Of a stretch of 64,000 nucleotides of DNA, positions 43,459 through 52,907 are shown piece by piece. This DNA comes from Streptomyces catenulae (lineage in GTDB: Bacteria; Actinomycetota; Actinomycetes; Streptomycetales; Streptomycetaceae), in the NCBI RefSeq assembly GCF_000718015.1, contig NZ_JODY01000039.1, positions 9,054 through 73,053 on the forward strand. The letters are read 5' to 3'. The notes beneath the pieces were generated by a model that saw nothing but the letters and a program-made list of their open reading frames with translations, did no database searches and was not told the DNA's origin. A program made the position numbers and the translations under genes. Within the stretch, counting starts at the first letter, position 1; each line of letters starts with the position of its first letter.

Positions 43459-46323
43459 ATGACAGAGACGACGAGCGGCCCGGCACGCGGCTCCCGCGCC
43501 AAGGGCAGCAAGGCGAGCAAGGGGCTGCGTATCGAGCGCATCCACACCACCCCCGGCGTGCACCCGTACGACGAGGTGGAGTGGGCGCGTCGTGACGTCG
43601 TCATGACCAATTGGCGCGACGGCTCGGTCAACTTCGAGCAGCGTGGCGTCGAGTTCCCCGAGTCGTGGTCGGTGAACGCGGTCAACATCGTCACCAGCAA
43701 GTACTTCCGTGGCGCGGTCGGCTCGCCGTCCCGCGAGTCGAGCCTGCGGCAGCTGATCGACCGCGTGGTCAAGACGTACCGCAAGTCCGGTGAGGACAAC
43801 GGCTACTTCGCCTCCCCGGCGGACGCCGAGATCTTCGAGCACGAGCTGGCGTACGCCCTGCTCCACCAGGTCTTCAGCTTCAACTCGCCGGTCTGGTTCA
43901 ACGTCGGCACCCAGCAGCCGCAGCAGGTCAGCGCCTGCTTCATCCTCTCCGTCGACGACTCCATGGAGTCGATCCTCGACTGGTACAAGGAAGAGGGGAT
44001 GATCTTCAAGGGCGGTTCCGGCGCCGGTCTGAACCTCTCCCGCATCCGCTCCTCCAAGGAGCTGCTCTCCTCCGGCGGCAACGCCTCCGGCCCGGTCTCC
44101 TTCATGCGCGGCGCCGACGCGTCCGCCGGAACCATCAAGTCGGGCGGCGCCACCCGCCGCGCCGCCAAGATGGTCGTGCTCGACGTCGACCACCCCGACG
44201 TCGAGGCCTTCATCGAGACCAAGGTGAAGGAGGAGGAGAAGGTCCGCGCGCTGCGCGACGCCGGCTTCGACATGGACCTGGGCGGCGACGACATCACGTC
44301 CGTCCAGTACCAGAACGCCAACAACTCCGTCCGCGTCAACGACGAGTTCATGAAGGCCGTCGAGAACGGTGCGAAGTTCGGTCTGCGCGGCCGGATGAAC
44401 GGTGAGGTCATCGAGGAGGTCGACGCCAAGGGCCTGTTCCGCAAGATGGCCGAGGCCGCCTGGGCCTGCGCCGACCCCGGCATCCAGTACGACGACACCA
44501 TCAACCACTGGCACACCTCGCCGGAGTCGGGCCGGATCACCGCCTCGAACCCGTGCAGCGAGTACATGCACCTGGACAACTCCTCGTGCAACCTCGCCTC
44601 GCTCAACCTGATGAAGTTCCTGCGCGACGACGACCAGGGCAACCAGTCGTTCGACGCCGAGCGCTTCGCCAAGGTCGTCGAGCTGGTCATCACGGCGATG
44701 GACATCTCCATCTGCTTCGCCGACTTCCCGACCGAGAAGATCGGCGAGACCACCCGCGCCTTCCGCCAGCTGGGCATCGGCTACGCCAACCTCGGCGCCC
44801 TGCTGATGGCCACCGGCCACGCCTACGACTCCGACGGCGGTCGCGCGCTCGCCGGTGCCATCACCTCGCTGATGACCGGCACCTCCTACAAGCGCTCCGC
44901 CGAGCTGGCCGCGGTCGTCGGCCCGTACGAGGGCTACGCCCGCAACGCCGACGCCCACAAGCGCGTCATGCAGCAGCACGCCGACGCCAACGGTGCCGCC
45001 AAGCGCATGGACGACCTGGACACCCCGGTCTGGGCCGCGGCGACCGAGGCGTGGCAGGACGTGGTGCGTCTCGGAGGGAAGAACGGTTTCCGCAACGCGC
45101 AGGCGTCGGTCCTCGCGCCGACCGGCACCATCGGCCTGATGATGGACTGCGACACCACGGGCGTCGAGCCGGACCTGGCGCTGGTCAAGTTCAAGAAGCT
45201 GGTCGGCGGCGGCTCCATGCAGATCGTGAACAACACGGTCCCCAAGGCGCTCAAGCGGCTCGGCTACCAGCCCGAGCAGATCGAGGCGATCGTCGCCCAC
45301 ATCTCCGAGCACGGGAACGTCATCGACGCCCCCGGTCTCAAGCCGGAGCACTATGAGGTCTTCGACTGCGCCATGGGCGCCCGCTCGATCTCGGCCATGG
45401 GCCACGTCCGCATGATGGCCGCGGCGCAGCCCTTCCTGTCGGGTGCGATCTCCAAGACCGTGAACCTGCCCGAGACGGCCACCGTCGAGGAGGTCGAGGA
45501 GGTCTACTACGAGGGCTGGAAGCTCGGCCTGAAGGCGCTCGCGATCTACCGCGACAACTGCAAGGTCGGCCAGCCGCTCTCCGCCAAGAAGAAGGAGGAG
45601 GAGAAGAAGGCCGAGCCGGTCGCCGAGAAGAAGGTCGTCGAGTACCGCCCGGTCCGCAAGCGCCTCCCCAAGGGCCGTCCCGGCATCACCACCTCCTTCA
45701 CGGTGGGTGGCGCCGAGGGGTACATGACCGCCAACTCCTACCCGGACGACGGTCTCGGTGAGGTCTTCCTGAAGATGTCCAAGCAGGGCTCGACCCTCGC
45801 GGGCATGATGGACGCCTTCTCCATCGCGGTGTCGGTGGGCCTCCAGTACGGCGTGCCGCTGGAGACCTACGTCTCGAAGTTCACCAACATGCGCTTCGAG
45901 CCGGCCGGTATGACGGACGACCCGGACGTGCGGATGGCGCAGTCGATCGTCGACTACATCTTCCGCCGCCTGGCGCTGGACTTCCTGCCCTTCGAGACCC
46001 GCTCCGCGCTCGGCATCCACTCCGTCGAGGAGCGCCAGCGTCACCTGGACACCGGTTCGTACGAGCCGTCCGAGGACGTGGACGTCGAGGGTCTGGCGCA
46101 GTCCGCGCCGCGGCAGACCGAGGCGCCCGCCCCCGCGGCTCCGGCCGCGGAGATCGAGGTCCCGGCCCCGAAGAAGCAGGCGCACACCAACGCCGAACTG
46201 GTCGAGATGCAACTCGGCATCAACGCCGACGCCCCGCTCTGCTTCTCCTGCGGGACGAAGATGCAGCGCGCGGGCAGCTGCTACCTCTGCGAGGGCTGCG
46301 GCTCGACCAGCGGCTGCAGCTGA
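43459..46323 (+). CDS. nrdJ: Class II (B12-dependent) ribonucleotide reductase
   Basis: A 954-residue adenosylcobalamin-dependent reductase making dNTPs with or without oxygen. Conserved segments: SFNSPVWFNVGTQQPQQVSA followed by CFILSVDDSMESILDW, FKGGSGAGLNLSRIRSS, ASNPCSEYMHLDNSSCNLAS with the thiyl-radical Cys, and PTGTIGLMMDCDTTGVEPD. A Lys/Glu-rich linker and a C-terminal Cys-rich zinc-like tail (CFSCGTKMQRAGSCYLCEGC) re-reduce the active site. ATG with GGGAGG upstream. It is controlled by NrdR through the paired boxes before nrdR; no B12 riboswitch fits the 120-bp gap. Confidence 0.97.
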   Translation: MTETTSGPARGSRAKGSKASKGLRIERIHTTPGVHPYDEVEWARRDVVMTNWRDGSVNFEQRGVEFPESWSVNAVNIVTSKYFRGAVGSPSRESSLRQLIDRVVKTYRKSGEDNGYFASPADAEIFEHELAYALLHQVFSFNSPVWFNVGTQQPQQVSACFILSVDDSMESILDWYKEEGMIFKGGSGAGLNLSRIRSSKELLSSGGNASGPVSFMRGADASAGTIKSGGATRRAAKMVVLDVDHPDVEAFIETKVKEEEKVRALRDAGFDMDLGGDDITSVQYQNANNSVRVNDEFMKAVENGAKFGLRGRMNGEVIEEVDAKGLFRKMAEAAWACADPGIQYDDTINHWHTSPESGRITASNPCSEYMHLDNSSCNLASLNLMKFLRDDDQGNQSFDAERFAKVVELVITAMDISICFADFPTEKIGETTRAFRQLGIGYANLGALLMATGHAYDSDGGRALAGAITSLMTGTSYKRSAELAAVVGPYEGYARNADAHKRVMQQHADANGAAKRMDDLDTPVWAAATEAWQDVVRLGGKNGFRNAQASVLAPTGTIGLMMDCDTTGVEPDLALVKFKKLVGGGSMQIVNNTVPKALKRLGYQPEQIEAIVAHISEHGNVIDAPGLKPEHYEVFDCAMGARSISAMGHVRMMAAAQPFLSGAISKTVNLPETATVEEVEEVYYEGWKLGLKALAIYRDNCKVGQPLSAKKKEEEKKAEPVAEKKVVEYRPVRKRLPKGRPGITTSFTVGGAEGYMTANSYPDDGLGEVFLKMSKQGSTLAGMMDAFSIAVSVGLQYGVPLETYVSKFTNMRFEPAGMTDDPDVRMAQSIVDYIFRRLALDFLPFETRSALGIHSVEERQRHLDTGSYEPSEDVDVEGLAQSAPRQTEAPAPAAPAAEIEVPAPKKQAHTNAELVEMQLGINADAPLCFSCGTKMQRAGSCYLCEGCGSTSGCS

Positions 46324-46389
46324 GACCGGCGGAAGGCGTCGGACGCCGCAGTGAGCGTCCGGCGCCCAAGCCGCTGAGCCGCGGATGAG

Positions 46390-46420
46390 AGAGGGAGTCG
46401 ACCAGGGGTCGGCTCCCTCT
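46390..46420. terminator. Bidirectional terminator between nrdJ and the TerD gene
   Basis: AGAGGGAGTCGACC and GGTCGGCTCCCTCT pair with one G-T and a 3-base loop. It lies between convergent genes. Confidence 0.8.
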
Positions 46421-46484
46421 CCGGCGTCTCCGCCCCGAGGGAGTCGGCCGGAACCGGGCGCCCTCTTCCGCGCGCTCTCTTCGG

Positions 46485-47006
46485 TCAGCCGCCCATCAGG
46501 GCGGTGAAGGTGTTCGGGTCGGCGTCGAAACCGCGCAGGCCCTTCTGCAGGCGCCATTCGCCGTCGGCGTCCCGGGTGAACGCGGCGACGACGGCGGACT
46601 TCGACGGGGCGACCGAGGCGAAGTCGTCCCGGACGAGGTCGGTGTAGCCCTCGCGGATCTGGACCTCGGTGTTCGGCACCTCGCCGAAGGTCTTGGGGCC
46701 GCCGCTCTGCTGGATGACGACGCCGACCACGACCCGGGTGTAGCGCTCCGCCAGACGCTCCAGCTCCAGCGTCATGACCTCGTCGGAGCCGAAGCCCTGG
46801 CCGGTGCGGCTGTCGCGGTTGAGGGTGATGGTGCCGTCGGGGGAGCGGCTGTCGAAGTGGACGAGGTAGACGGGCTTGTCCGTGGGGGTGTCCGCCTCAT
46901 AGGTGGCGGCGATGAGGTCGAGGTCGTTGTCCGGCTCGCCGGCGGGGCTGGGGTCCCACTTGAGCGTGACCTCGACCTTCTCGATGCCTTTGTTGAGCGT
47001 GCTCAC
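46485..47006 (-). CDS. TerD-domain stress protein
   Basis: A 173-residue TerD-family protein. TerD domains are calcium-binding beta-sandwich folds linked to tellurite and general stress resistance. Visible features: VTLKWDPSPAGEPDNDLDLI at the start (acidic calcium-binding segment), VYLVHFDSRSPDGTITLNRD, RYTRVVVGVVIQQSGG, TEVQIREGYTDLVRDDF and a final ADPNTFTALMGG. GTG start with AAGGA eight bases upstream. The family is numerous in streptomycetes; no other ter genes are adjacent, so this is an isolated copy of unknown specific role. Confidence 0.9.
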   Translation of the reverse strand: MSTLNKGIEKVEVTLKWDPSPAGEPDNDLDLIAATYEADTPTDKPVYLVHFDSRSPDGTITLNRDSRTGQGFGSDEVMTLELERLAERYTRVVVGVVIQQSGGPKTFGEVPNTEVQIREGYTDLVRDDFASVAPSKSAVVAAFTRDADGEWRLQKGLRGFDADPNTFTALMGG

Positions 47007-47328
47007 CGGGCTTGTCCTTCCGTCGCAATCCGTCTCACCGCACGCGCGGAACGGCTCCGCGCGCGGCCGACTGCCCTTCCCGGCCCGGGTCGTGAGGCGT
47101 ACGGCCGGTGGCGGGCAGCCGCGGAGCGCCGGGCGGATGCCCGTGGTCGTGCGGGCAGCGCGCCGTAACACCCCGTTGGATGTCCATGGTGCCATGGCGG
47201 TGTGTCATCGCGGCCGGTCGAACTGTGCCTGTGGAAAACCGCGTTGGTCGGGAATCTGGCCGGATCCGGAGCCCCGTAAGGGTGTGGCGAGGGGAGGCGG
47301 CGCGGGACGGCCCCGGTGCGCGCCCGTC
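47007..47328. other. Gap between the TetR and TerD genes
   Basis: These 322 bp lie upstream of the TerD gene on the minus strand. They contain an inverted repeat CCATGG-TG-CCATGG at 47184-47197 and a TTTTCCACAG element read on the minus strand near 47228-47237. I see no gene. Confidence 0.4.
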
Positions 47329-47916
47329 TCACTGCTGCGGCTCGCCCCACAGGCGGCACAGGTGGTGGTCCAGGACGTCCAGCGCGGCGGCGGGCGAGAT
47401 GTGGTCGATCAGTACATGGGTGGTGAGGCCGTCGACCAGGGCGAGGAGGGTGCGGGCCTCCAGGGAGGCGTCGGCCTCCGGCGCCGCCTGGGCGAGGAGG
47501 GCGGTGAACGCCTCCTGGAGCGCGGTGTAGTTGGCGCGCAGGATCTCCGCGAGCGGGCGGCTCACGGTGGCCTGGGCGAGGAAGGCGAGCCAGACGCGGG
47601 CCTCGGCCCGGTGTTCCTGCCGCAGCAGGGAGAGTTCCGTCGCGGCGTGCCCCACGGTGGTGCGGGCGGACTGTGCGGGGGACTCGGAGATGCGGGCGGA
47701 GACCCGGGTGGTGACGCGTTCGCCGATGTAGGTGAGGGCGAAGGTGAGCATCTCGTCCTTGGTGCGGAAGCAGCGTTGGACCGCCCCCATGGAGACGTCC
47801 GCGCGGGCCGCGACGTCCCGGAGGGTGACCCCCTCCAGGCCGCGTTCTTCGGCGAGTCGGCAGACCGCGTCGGCGATCTGCCGACGTCGGCCCTCGTGGT
47901 CCACCAGCTTCGGCAT
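47329..47916 (-). CDS. TetR-family regulator of the divergent amidase gene
   Basis: A 195-residue TetR repressor. The DNA-binding domain is clear: RRQIADAVCRLAEERGLEGV then TLRDVAARADVSMGAVQRCF and RTKDEML. The C-terminal half is helical with no close hint of ligand. The gene is divergent from the amidase with a 153-bp gap carrying two similar inverted repeats, so the regulator probably controls both directions. ATG start. The inducer may be an amide or its breakdown product, but this is inference. Confidence 0.9.
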   Translation of the reverse strand: MPKLVDHEGRRRQIADAVCRLAEERGLEGVTLRDVAARADVSMGAVQRCFRTKDEMLTFALTYIGERVTTRVSARISESPAQSARTTVGHAATELSLLRQEHRAEARVWLAFLAQATVSRPLAEILRANYTALQEAFTALLAQAAPEADASLEARTLLALVDGLTTHVLIDHISPAAALDVLDHHLCRLWGEPQQ

Positions 47917-47931
47917 GACACTCCGTTTATT

Positions 47932-47947
47932 CGATGCGAACGTATCG
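47932..47947. promoter_or_regulatory. TetR operator candidate 1
   Basis: CGATGCGAACGTATCG is an imperfect inverted repeat with CGAT/ATCG ends and a GC...GT core. It lies 16 bp before the TetR start codon and shares GATGC with candidate 2, 39 bp away. Confidence 0.5.
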
Positions 47948-47971
47948 CCGGTCAGGGTACGGTGTTTCTAC

Positions 47972-47985
47972 GATGCAACTGCATC
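47972..47985. promoter_or_regulatory. TetR operator candidate 2
   Basis: GATGCA-AC-TGCATC is a perfect 6-2-6 inverted repeat between the divergent TetR and amidase genes, about 85 bp before the amidase ATG. It is similar in form to candidate 1. Confidence 0.6.
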
Positions 47986-48069
47986 AGTACGACTGGTGGG
48001 GGCGGGAATGCGACAGCACCGCCCCGGGAGCGCCCGCCCCTGCGGGCGGGACGACGGGAGGAGTGGGGC

Positions 48070-49482
48070 ATGCGGAACGCACTGTGGCGGAAGTCGGCGG
48101 GCGCGCAGGCGGCGGCCGTACGGGACGGGCAGGTGACGGCGGTCGAGCTGCTGGAGGCGCATCTGGCGCGGATCGCCGAGGTCAATCCGGCGGTCAACGC
48201 GGTGACCCAGCTGATCGCCGACCGGGCGCGCGCCGACGCGGAAGCCGTCGACCGCCACCGGGCCGCAGGTGCGGAACCGGGACCGCTGGCCGGGGTGCCG
48301 TTCACGGTCAAGGAGACCACCGCCGTCGAGGGCGTCCCGACGACCTTCGGCGCGCGTGCCTTCCGGCACGCCACGGCGCGCGCCGATGCGCCCCCGGTCG
48401 CCCGGCTGCGTGCCGCCGGTGCCGTCCCGGTGGGGCACACCAACATGCCCACCCTCGTCCTCGCCGGGATGCACACCCGCAGCGAGCTGTTCGGCGACAC
48501 CGTCAACCCCTGGAGCCGCGCGGTCACCCCCGGCGGCTCCAGCGGCGGCGACGGGGCGGCCGTGGCGAGCGGCATGGTGCCCCTCGGCCTCGGCAACGAC
48601 GCCGGGGGATCGGTCCGTATCCCCGCCGCCTTCTGCGGTGTCGCGGGGCTGAAGCCGACCACGGGCCGCTACCCCGCCGACCACCGCATCGGTACCGACG
48701 ACCCCGCCCTGGCCGCACAGGAGTTGGTGGTCGACGGGCCGCTCGCCCGCACCGTCGCGGATCTGCGGCTGGTCCACGGGGTGCTGGCCGGGGCCGCCCC
48801 GGGCGACCCGAGAGCCGTCCCCGTACCGCCCTTCGGCGCGCCGCTCCCGGGCCCTGTCAGGGTGGCGAAGGTGGCCGACCCCGGGGGCGAAGGGGTGCAC
48901 CCGTCGGTCCGTGCGGCCGTCGACGCCGCGGCGGACGCCCTGGGCGATGCCGGTTACGAGGTGTGCGAGGTCCCCGACATCCCGCGGTCGGCGGAGACGC
49001 TGGAGGCGTACGCGCGGATGACGCTCACCGAGTTCGCCGCCGCCTGGCCGCACGTCAAACCGCTCCTGGGGGAGGGCGGCCACCGCTTCATCGAGTGGGG
49101 CATGGCGCGCACCCGCCCCGTGGACCTCGCGGAGTACCTGCGGCTTACCGGGGTGCGCCTGGGCATCCGCCGGGACTGGGCGGCGTTCCTGGCGGAGTAC
49201 CCGCTGGTCCTGGGGCCGGTGTTCACCCTGCCGCCGTTCGCCCCGGGGGAGGAACTGCGCGATCCCGACAGCGCGTTGCGGCTCCAGCGCGCCATGCGGC
49301 TGTGCACCGCCACCAGCTTCGCCGGGCTGCCCGCCGTCGCGGTGCCCGCGGGGACGGCCGACGGGCTGCCTCGTGGCGTCCAGCTCATCGGCCGTCCCTT
49401 CCGTGAGGACCTGTGCCTGGATGCCGCCGAGGAGGTGGAGCGGCGGCTCGCCGTCCCGGTGCCCATCGATCCCCGCCCGTAA
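48070..49482 (+). CDS. Amidase-signature hydrolase
   Basis: A 470-residue amidase of the Ser-cisSer-Lys class, which hydrolyses amides to acid and ammonia. Catalytic Lys81 lies in PFTVKETTAVEGVPTT; the cis-Ser is in TPGGSSGGDGAAVASG (157/158) and the nucleophile Ser181 in GNDAGGSVRIPAAFCG. The C-terminal region has the usual CTATSFAGLPAVAVPAG and GVQLIGRPFRED. ATG with GGAGGAG upstream. The substrate cannot be inferred. It is probably repressed by the divergent TetR protein through the two operators between them. Confidence 0.92.
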   Translation: MRNALWRKSAGAQAAAVRDGQVTAVELLEAHLARIAEVNPAVNAVTQLIADRARADAEAVDRHRAAGAEPGPLAGVPFTVKETTAVEGVPTTFGARAFRHATARADAPPVARLRAAGAVPVGHTNMPTLVLAGMHTRSELFGDTVNPWSRAVTPGGSSGGDGAAVASGMVPLGLGNDAGGSVRIPAAFCGVAGLKPTTGRYPADHRIGTDDPALAAQELVVDGPLARTVADLRLVHGVLAGAAPGDPRAVPVPPFGAPLPGPVRVAKVADPGGEGVHPSVRAAVDAAADALGDAGYEVCEVPDIPRSAETLEAYARMTLTEFAAAWPHVKPLLGEGGHRFIEWGMARTRPVDLAEYLRLTGVRLGIRRDWAAFLAEYPLVLGPVFTLPPFAPGEELRDPDSALRLQRAMRLCTATSFAGLPAVAVPAGTADGLPRGVQLIGRPFREDLCLDAAEEVERRLAVPVPIDPRP

Positions 49483-49608
49483 GGCGGTTCGTCCGCGGCG
49501 GGCCCCGGGGCGGACGGTGCGCGACGCCTCGCCCGCCGCGCGCGTCTCCACGGATGTTCGCCGGGCGACAGCGGTGATTTGGCCGGTCCCGGGCCGTACG
49601 ATGGCGCG

Positions 49609-50214
49609 GTGCTTGTCAAGTGGATTCGCCTCACCGTCGTGGACCGTCGAGGGTTCGAGCGGGGGCAGCGGAAATGGGCGGGACTGCTGGGGGAGCCGGG
49701 ATTCCGGGGGCAGGGCGGCGGCTGGAGCAGAAGCCGCCCCGGGGTCGCCCATCTCGTCGCCTTCTGGGAGAGCCGGGCGTTCTACGACTCCTTCATGGCG
49801 CGCTCCCACGACCGGCTCGCCGCCGCCCAGGTGGGCACCTTCAAGGACAGCCAAGTCCGCCTCTTCGAGCACGAATTCGACGTGAAGGTGGGCTTCGAGC
49901 CGGTCTTCGCCGACGTCGACGTGCTGCGGCTGGCCCACTCCCAGGTGCGCGAGGACCGCGTCGAGCACTTCACGCTGATGCAGGAGAAGGTCTGGAACCC
50001 GGCGATGGCCGGTTCGCCGGGCATGGTGCGCGGGATGCTGGGGCGGGCGCCGGGGGAGGAGTTCCTGGTGCTGTCCATGTGGCAGTCGGCCGCCGAACGC
50101 GGCAAGTACCGCCCGGAGCGGGTCGAGCGGCTGGCCCTGCGCGCCCAGATAGCGGCCGACGTGGAGGCCCTCGCGGGTGACGTCGTCCAACTCGAACCGG
50201 CGTGGACGGTCTGA
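49609..50214 (+). CDS. YdbC-like (DUF4937) protein
   Basis: A 201-residue conserved streptomycete protein. It looks like two ferredoxin-like barrel repeats of the antibiotic-biosynthesis-monooxygenase type: the first has VAFWESRAFYDSFMARSHDR and the second EEFLVLSMWQSAAERGKYRP. Short segments KWAGLLGEPGFRGQGGGW and LMQEKVWNPAMAGSPGMVRG are highly conserved among relatives I recall. The enzymatic role, if any, is unknown; it may be a heme- or quinone-type monooxygenase fold. GTG start; the ribosome site is weak. The gene stands alone between the amidase and the phosphatase. Confidence 0.75.
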   Translation: MLVKWIRLTVVDRRGFERGQRKWAGLLGEPGFRGQGGGWSRSRPGVAHLVAFWESRAFYDSFMARSHDRLAAAQVGTFKDSQVRLFEHEFDVKVGFEPVFADVDVLRLAHSQVREDRVEHFTLMQEKVWNPAMAGSPGMVRGMLGRAPGEEFLVLSMWQSAAERGKYRPERVERLALRAQIAADVEALAGDVVQLEPAWTV

Positions 50215-50369
50215 GCGCACGCCCCCGGTGCGCGCCCGGACGCCCCCGGTGACGCGCGGATGATCACCCCGGGGGCGCCGCACGGGGCCGCCCGCCGTGC
50301 CCCGGGCGCGCGGCGCCGCCCCGTGTCCGGCGGTCGCGACGCGCGCGGCGGGCGTTCTAGGGTGGCCGC

Positions 50370-51029
50370 ATGGCACGGCCGCGACGCATCGTCCTCATCC
50401 GCCACGGGGAGTCGGCGGGAAACGTCGACGACACCGTCTACGAACGCGAGCCGGACCACGCGCTCAGCCTGACGGACAAGGGCCTCCACCAGGCCCGCGA
50501 GGCCGGTGGCCCGCTCCGCGACATCTTCGGCGACGAGAGCGTCTCCGCCTACGTCTCCCCGTACCGCCGCACCCACCAGACCTTCCGGGCCCTCGGCCTC
50601 GACCTGGACCGGGTGCGCGTCCGCGAGGAGCCGCGCCTGCGCGAGCAGGACTGGGGCAACTGGCAGGACCGCGACGACGTACGCCTCCAGAAGGCGTACC
50701 GCGACGCCTACGGGCACTTCTTCTACCGCTTCGCCCAGGGGGAGTCCGGCGCCGACGTCTACGACCGGGTCGGCGCCTTCCTGGAGAGCCTGTGGCGCAG
50801 CTTCGAGGCCCCCGACCACCCGCCGAACGTCCTGATCGTCACGCACGGCCTGACCATGCGGCTGTTCTGCATGCGGTGGTTCCACTGGTCGGTCGCGGAG
50901 TTCGAATCGCTCGCCAACCCCGGCAACGCCGAGCGGCGCATCCTCCTCCTCGGCGACGACGGCCGCTACACCCTGGACCGGCCGTTCGAGCGCTGGCGGG
51001 AACCGGAGCCGTACGGCATCTCCGGTTAG
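50370..51029 (+). CDS. Histidine phosphatase family protein
   Basis: A 219-residue phosphatase of the phosphoglycerate-mutase superfamily. The catalytic motif RHGESAGN near the start carries the phospho-histidine; YVSPYRRTHQTF, the acid EQDWGNWQ and the second His in VLIVTHGLTMRLF complete the site. The substrate could be a phosphosugar, phosphoprotein or nucleotide. ATG start. It ends 10 bp before the ADP-ribosylglycohydrolase gene on the same strand, so the two probably form an operon. Confidence 0.9.
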   Translation: MARPRRIVLIRHGESAGNVDDTVYEREPDHALSLTDKGLHQAREAGGPLRDIFGDESVSAYVSPYRRTHQTFRALGLDLDRVRVREEPRLREQDWGNWQDRDDVRLQKAYRDAYGHFFYRFAQGESGADVYDRVGAFLESLWRSFEAPDHPPNVLIVTHGLTMRLFCMRWFHWSVAEFESLANPGNAERRILLLGDDGRYTLDRPFERWREPEPYGISG

Positions 51030-51039
51030 AGTGCGAGCG

Positions 51040-51939
51040 ATGACCGCCGACGACCGTGACGCAGACCGCCGCGCGCGGGCCCTCGCCAGCCTGCGCGGAC
51101 TCGCCGTGGGCGACGCCCTCGGCGCCCGCTTCGCCACCCCCGCCCACCTCCCCGCCCTGCGCCGCCGCGCCCTGCCGCCCGGCCCCTGGCGGTGGACCGA
51201 CGACACCGAGATGGCCTGCTCCGTCCTGGCCGTCCTGAACGCCCACGGCCGCATCGACCAGGACGCGCTCGCCCGGTCCTTCGCCGACCACCACCACGCC
51301 GACCGCGACTACGGCCCGGCCGTCGACCGCCTGCTGCGCAGCCTCCGCGAGGGCGCCGACTGGCACGACCTCGCCGCCGCCCTCTTCAACGGCCACGGCT
51401 CCTGGGGCAACGGCGCCGCCATGCGGATCGCCCCGCTGGGCGCCTGGTACGCCGGGGACGCCGAGCAGGCCACCCACCAGGCGGAGATCTCCGCCTACCC
51501 CACCCACCAGCACCGCGAGGCCGTGGTGGGCGCCATGGCGGTCGCCGCTGCCGCCGCCCTCGTCGCCGACCCGGACCGCGACACCGGCCCGGCGCAGCTG
51601 ATCGACGACGTCCTGGCGCTGATCCCGCGCAGCGCCGTCCAGGCCGGACTCCGCCGCGCCCGGGACATGCTCGACTACGGCGACCCCGGCACCGTCGCCG
51701 CCGTCCTCGGCTGCGGACGCCGCACCAGCGCCCACGACACCGTCCCCTTCACCCTCTGGGCCGCCGCCCGGCACCTCGGCGACTACCCGGCGGCGTTCTG
51801 GGCCACCGCCCGGGCCGGCGGCGATGTGGACACCACCTGCGCCATCGTCGGCGGCATCGTCGCCGCCGCCCCCGCGGGCGCCCCGCCGACCGACTGGCTC
51901 ACCGCCACCGAGCCGCTCCCGTCCTGGGTGCCCGCCTGA
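51040..51939 (+). CDS. ADP-ribosylglycohydrolase family protein
   Basis: A 299-residue member of the DraG/ARH family, which removes ADP-ribose from proteins or small molecules using two magnesium ions. The sites are seen as GLAVGDALGARFATP, RWTDDTEMACSVLAV, HGSWGNGAAMRIAPLG and RAGGDVDTTCAIVGGIVAA. All the metal-binding aspartates appear present. The ATG is 10 bp downstream of the phosphatase stop; an in-frame GTG three codons earlier (51031) is possible. The operon-like pairing with a histidine phosphatase could suggest salvage of ADP-ribose-phosphate compounds, but this is speculative. Confidence 0.88.
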   Translation: MTADDRDADRRARALASLRGLAVGDALGARFATPAHLPALRRRALPPGPWRWTDDTEMACSVLAVLNAHGRIDQDALARSFADHHHADRDYGPAVDRLLRSLREGADWHDLAAALFNGHGSWGNGAAMRIAPLGAWYAGDAEQATHQAEISAYPTHQHREAVVGAMAVAAAAALVADPDRDTGPAQLIDDVLALIPRSAVQAGLRRARDMLDYGDPGTVAAVLGCGRRTSAHDTVPFTLWAAARHLGDYPAAFWATARAGGDVDTTCAIVGGIVAAAPAGAPPTDWLTATEPLPSWVPA

Positions 51940-52140
51940 CCCACCGGACGGCGCCCGCCCCGGGGGGCGCCGCGCCAACGGGCGCACCGGACCGGCGACT
52001 TCGCCCCGGGGGAGCGCCGTCCGGCACCCCGTGCCACCCGCCCCGTACGCCTCCGCGACCGGCCCCGGTGGCGGCATTCGCACCCTCATCCGGATCCGGT
52101 GGCGACGCGCGCCCCGAATAGGCGTACGCTTGCTGGCGCC

Positions 52141-52842
52141 ATGCCGTACGAGCCTCCCACCCATACCGTCGAGCGATCACTGCGCGCCACGACGGGCGCC
52201 AAGATCGTCGCCGGTGTCGACGAGGTCGGGCGAGGAGCCTGGGCCGGTCCCGTCAGCGTCTGCGCGGCCGTCACCGGCCTGCGCCGCCCGCCCGCCGGAC
52301 TCACCGATTCCAAGCTGCTGACCCCCAAGCGCCGCACCGACCTCGCCGAGGTCCTCGGCGACTGGGTCACCGCGTACGCCCTGGGGCACTCCTCCCCGGA
52401 GGAGATCGACGCCCTGGGCATGACCGCGGCGCTCCGGCTCGCGGCCGTCCGCGCCCTGGAGGCGCTGCCGGTCCGCCCGGACGCGGTCATCCTCGACGGC
52501 AAGCACGACTACCTGGGCACGCCGTGGCGGGTCCGCACGGTCATCAAGGGCGACCAGTCCTGTGTCGCGGTCGCCGCCGCATCCGTGCTCGCCAAGGTGC
52601 GGCGCGACGCGATGATGGCCGAACTGGGCGTGGACCACGCGCAGTTCGACTTCGCAGGTAACGCCGGTTACCCCTCCCCGACCCATCGCACCGCCCTGGA
52701 GGAGTACGGTCCCACGCCGTACCACCGGGTCTCGTGGTCCTACATGGACGCGTTGCCCCGGTGGCGGCATCTGAAGAAGGTGCGCGTCACCCCCGAAGCA
52801 GCCGCTCTGAAGGCCGGTGGCCAACTCGGCTTCGACTTCTGA
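52141..52842 (+). CDS. rnhB: Ribonuclease HII
   Basis: A 233-residue RNase HII that removes RNA, including single ribonucleotides, from DNA duplexes. The family start [20 protein letters not shown] carries catalytic Asp27 and Glu28. [13 protein letters not shown] provides the third acidic residue and DAMMAELG...[12 protein letters not shown] the rest, including the conserved tyrosine-Pro loop. ATG start; a leaderless transcript is possible because there is no clear ribosome site. It fits the repair theme of the region and ribonucleotide misincorporation linked to nrdJ activity. Confidence 0.95.
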   Translation: MPYEPPTHTVERSLRATTGAKIVAGVDEVGRGAWAGPVSVCAAVTGLRRPPAGLTDSKLLTPKRRTDLAEVLGDWVTAYALGHSSPEEIDALGMTAALRLAAVRALEALPVRPDAVILDGKHDYLGTPWRVRTVIKGDQSCVAVAAASVLAKVRRDAMMAELGVDHAQFDFAGNAGYPSPTHRTALEEYGPTPYHRVSWSYMDALPRWRHLKKVRVTPEAAALKAGGQLGFDF

Positions 52843-52907
52843 GCGGTGCGGGCGTCGAGGCGGACCCGCCGACACGTCCCGCACCCACGTTTGATAGACA
52901 TCCCTTC

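Noticed and set aside
42694..46557. Long antisense open frame opposite nrdR-nrdJ
   Set aside because: It lies opposite two certain genes and has no ribosome site or domain.
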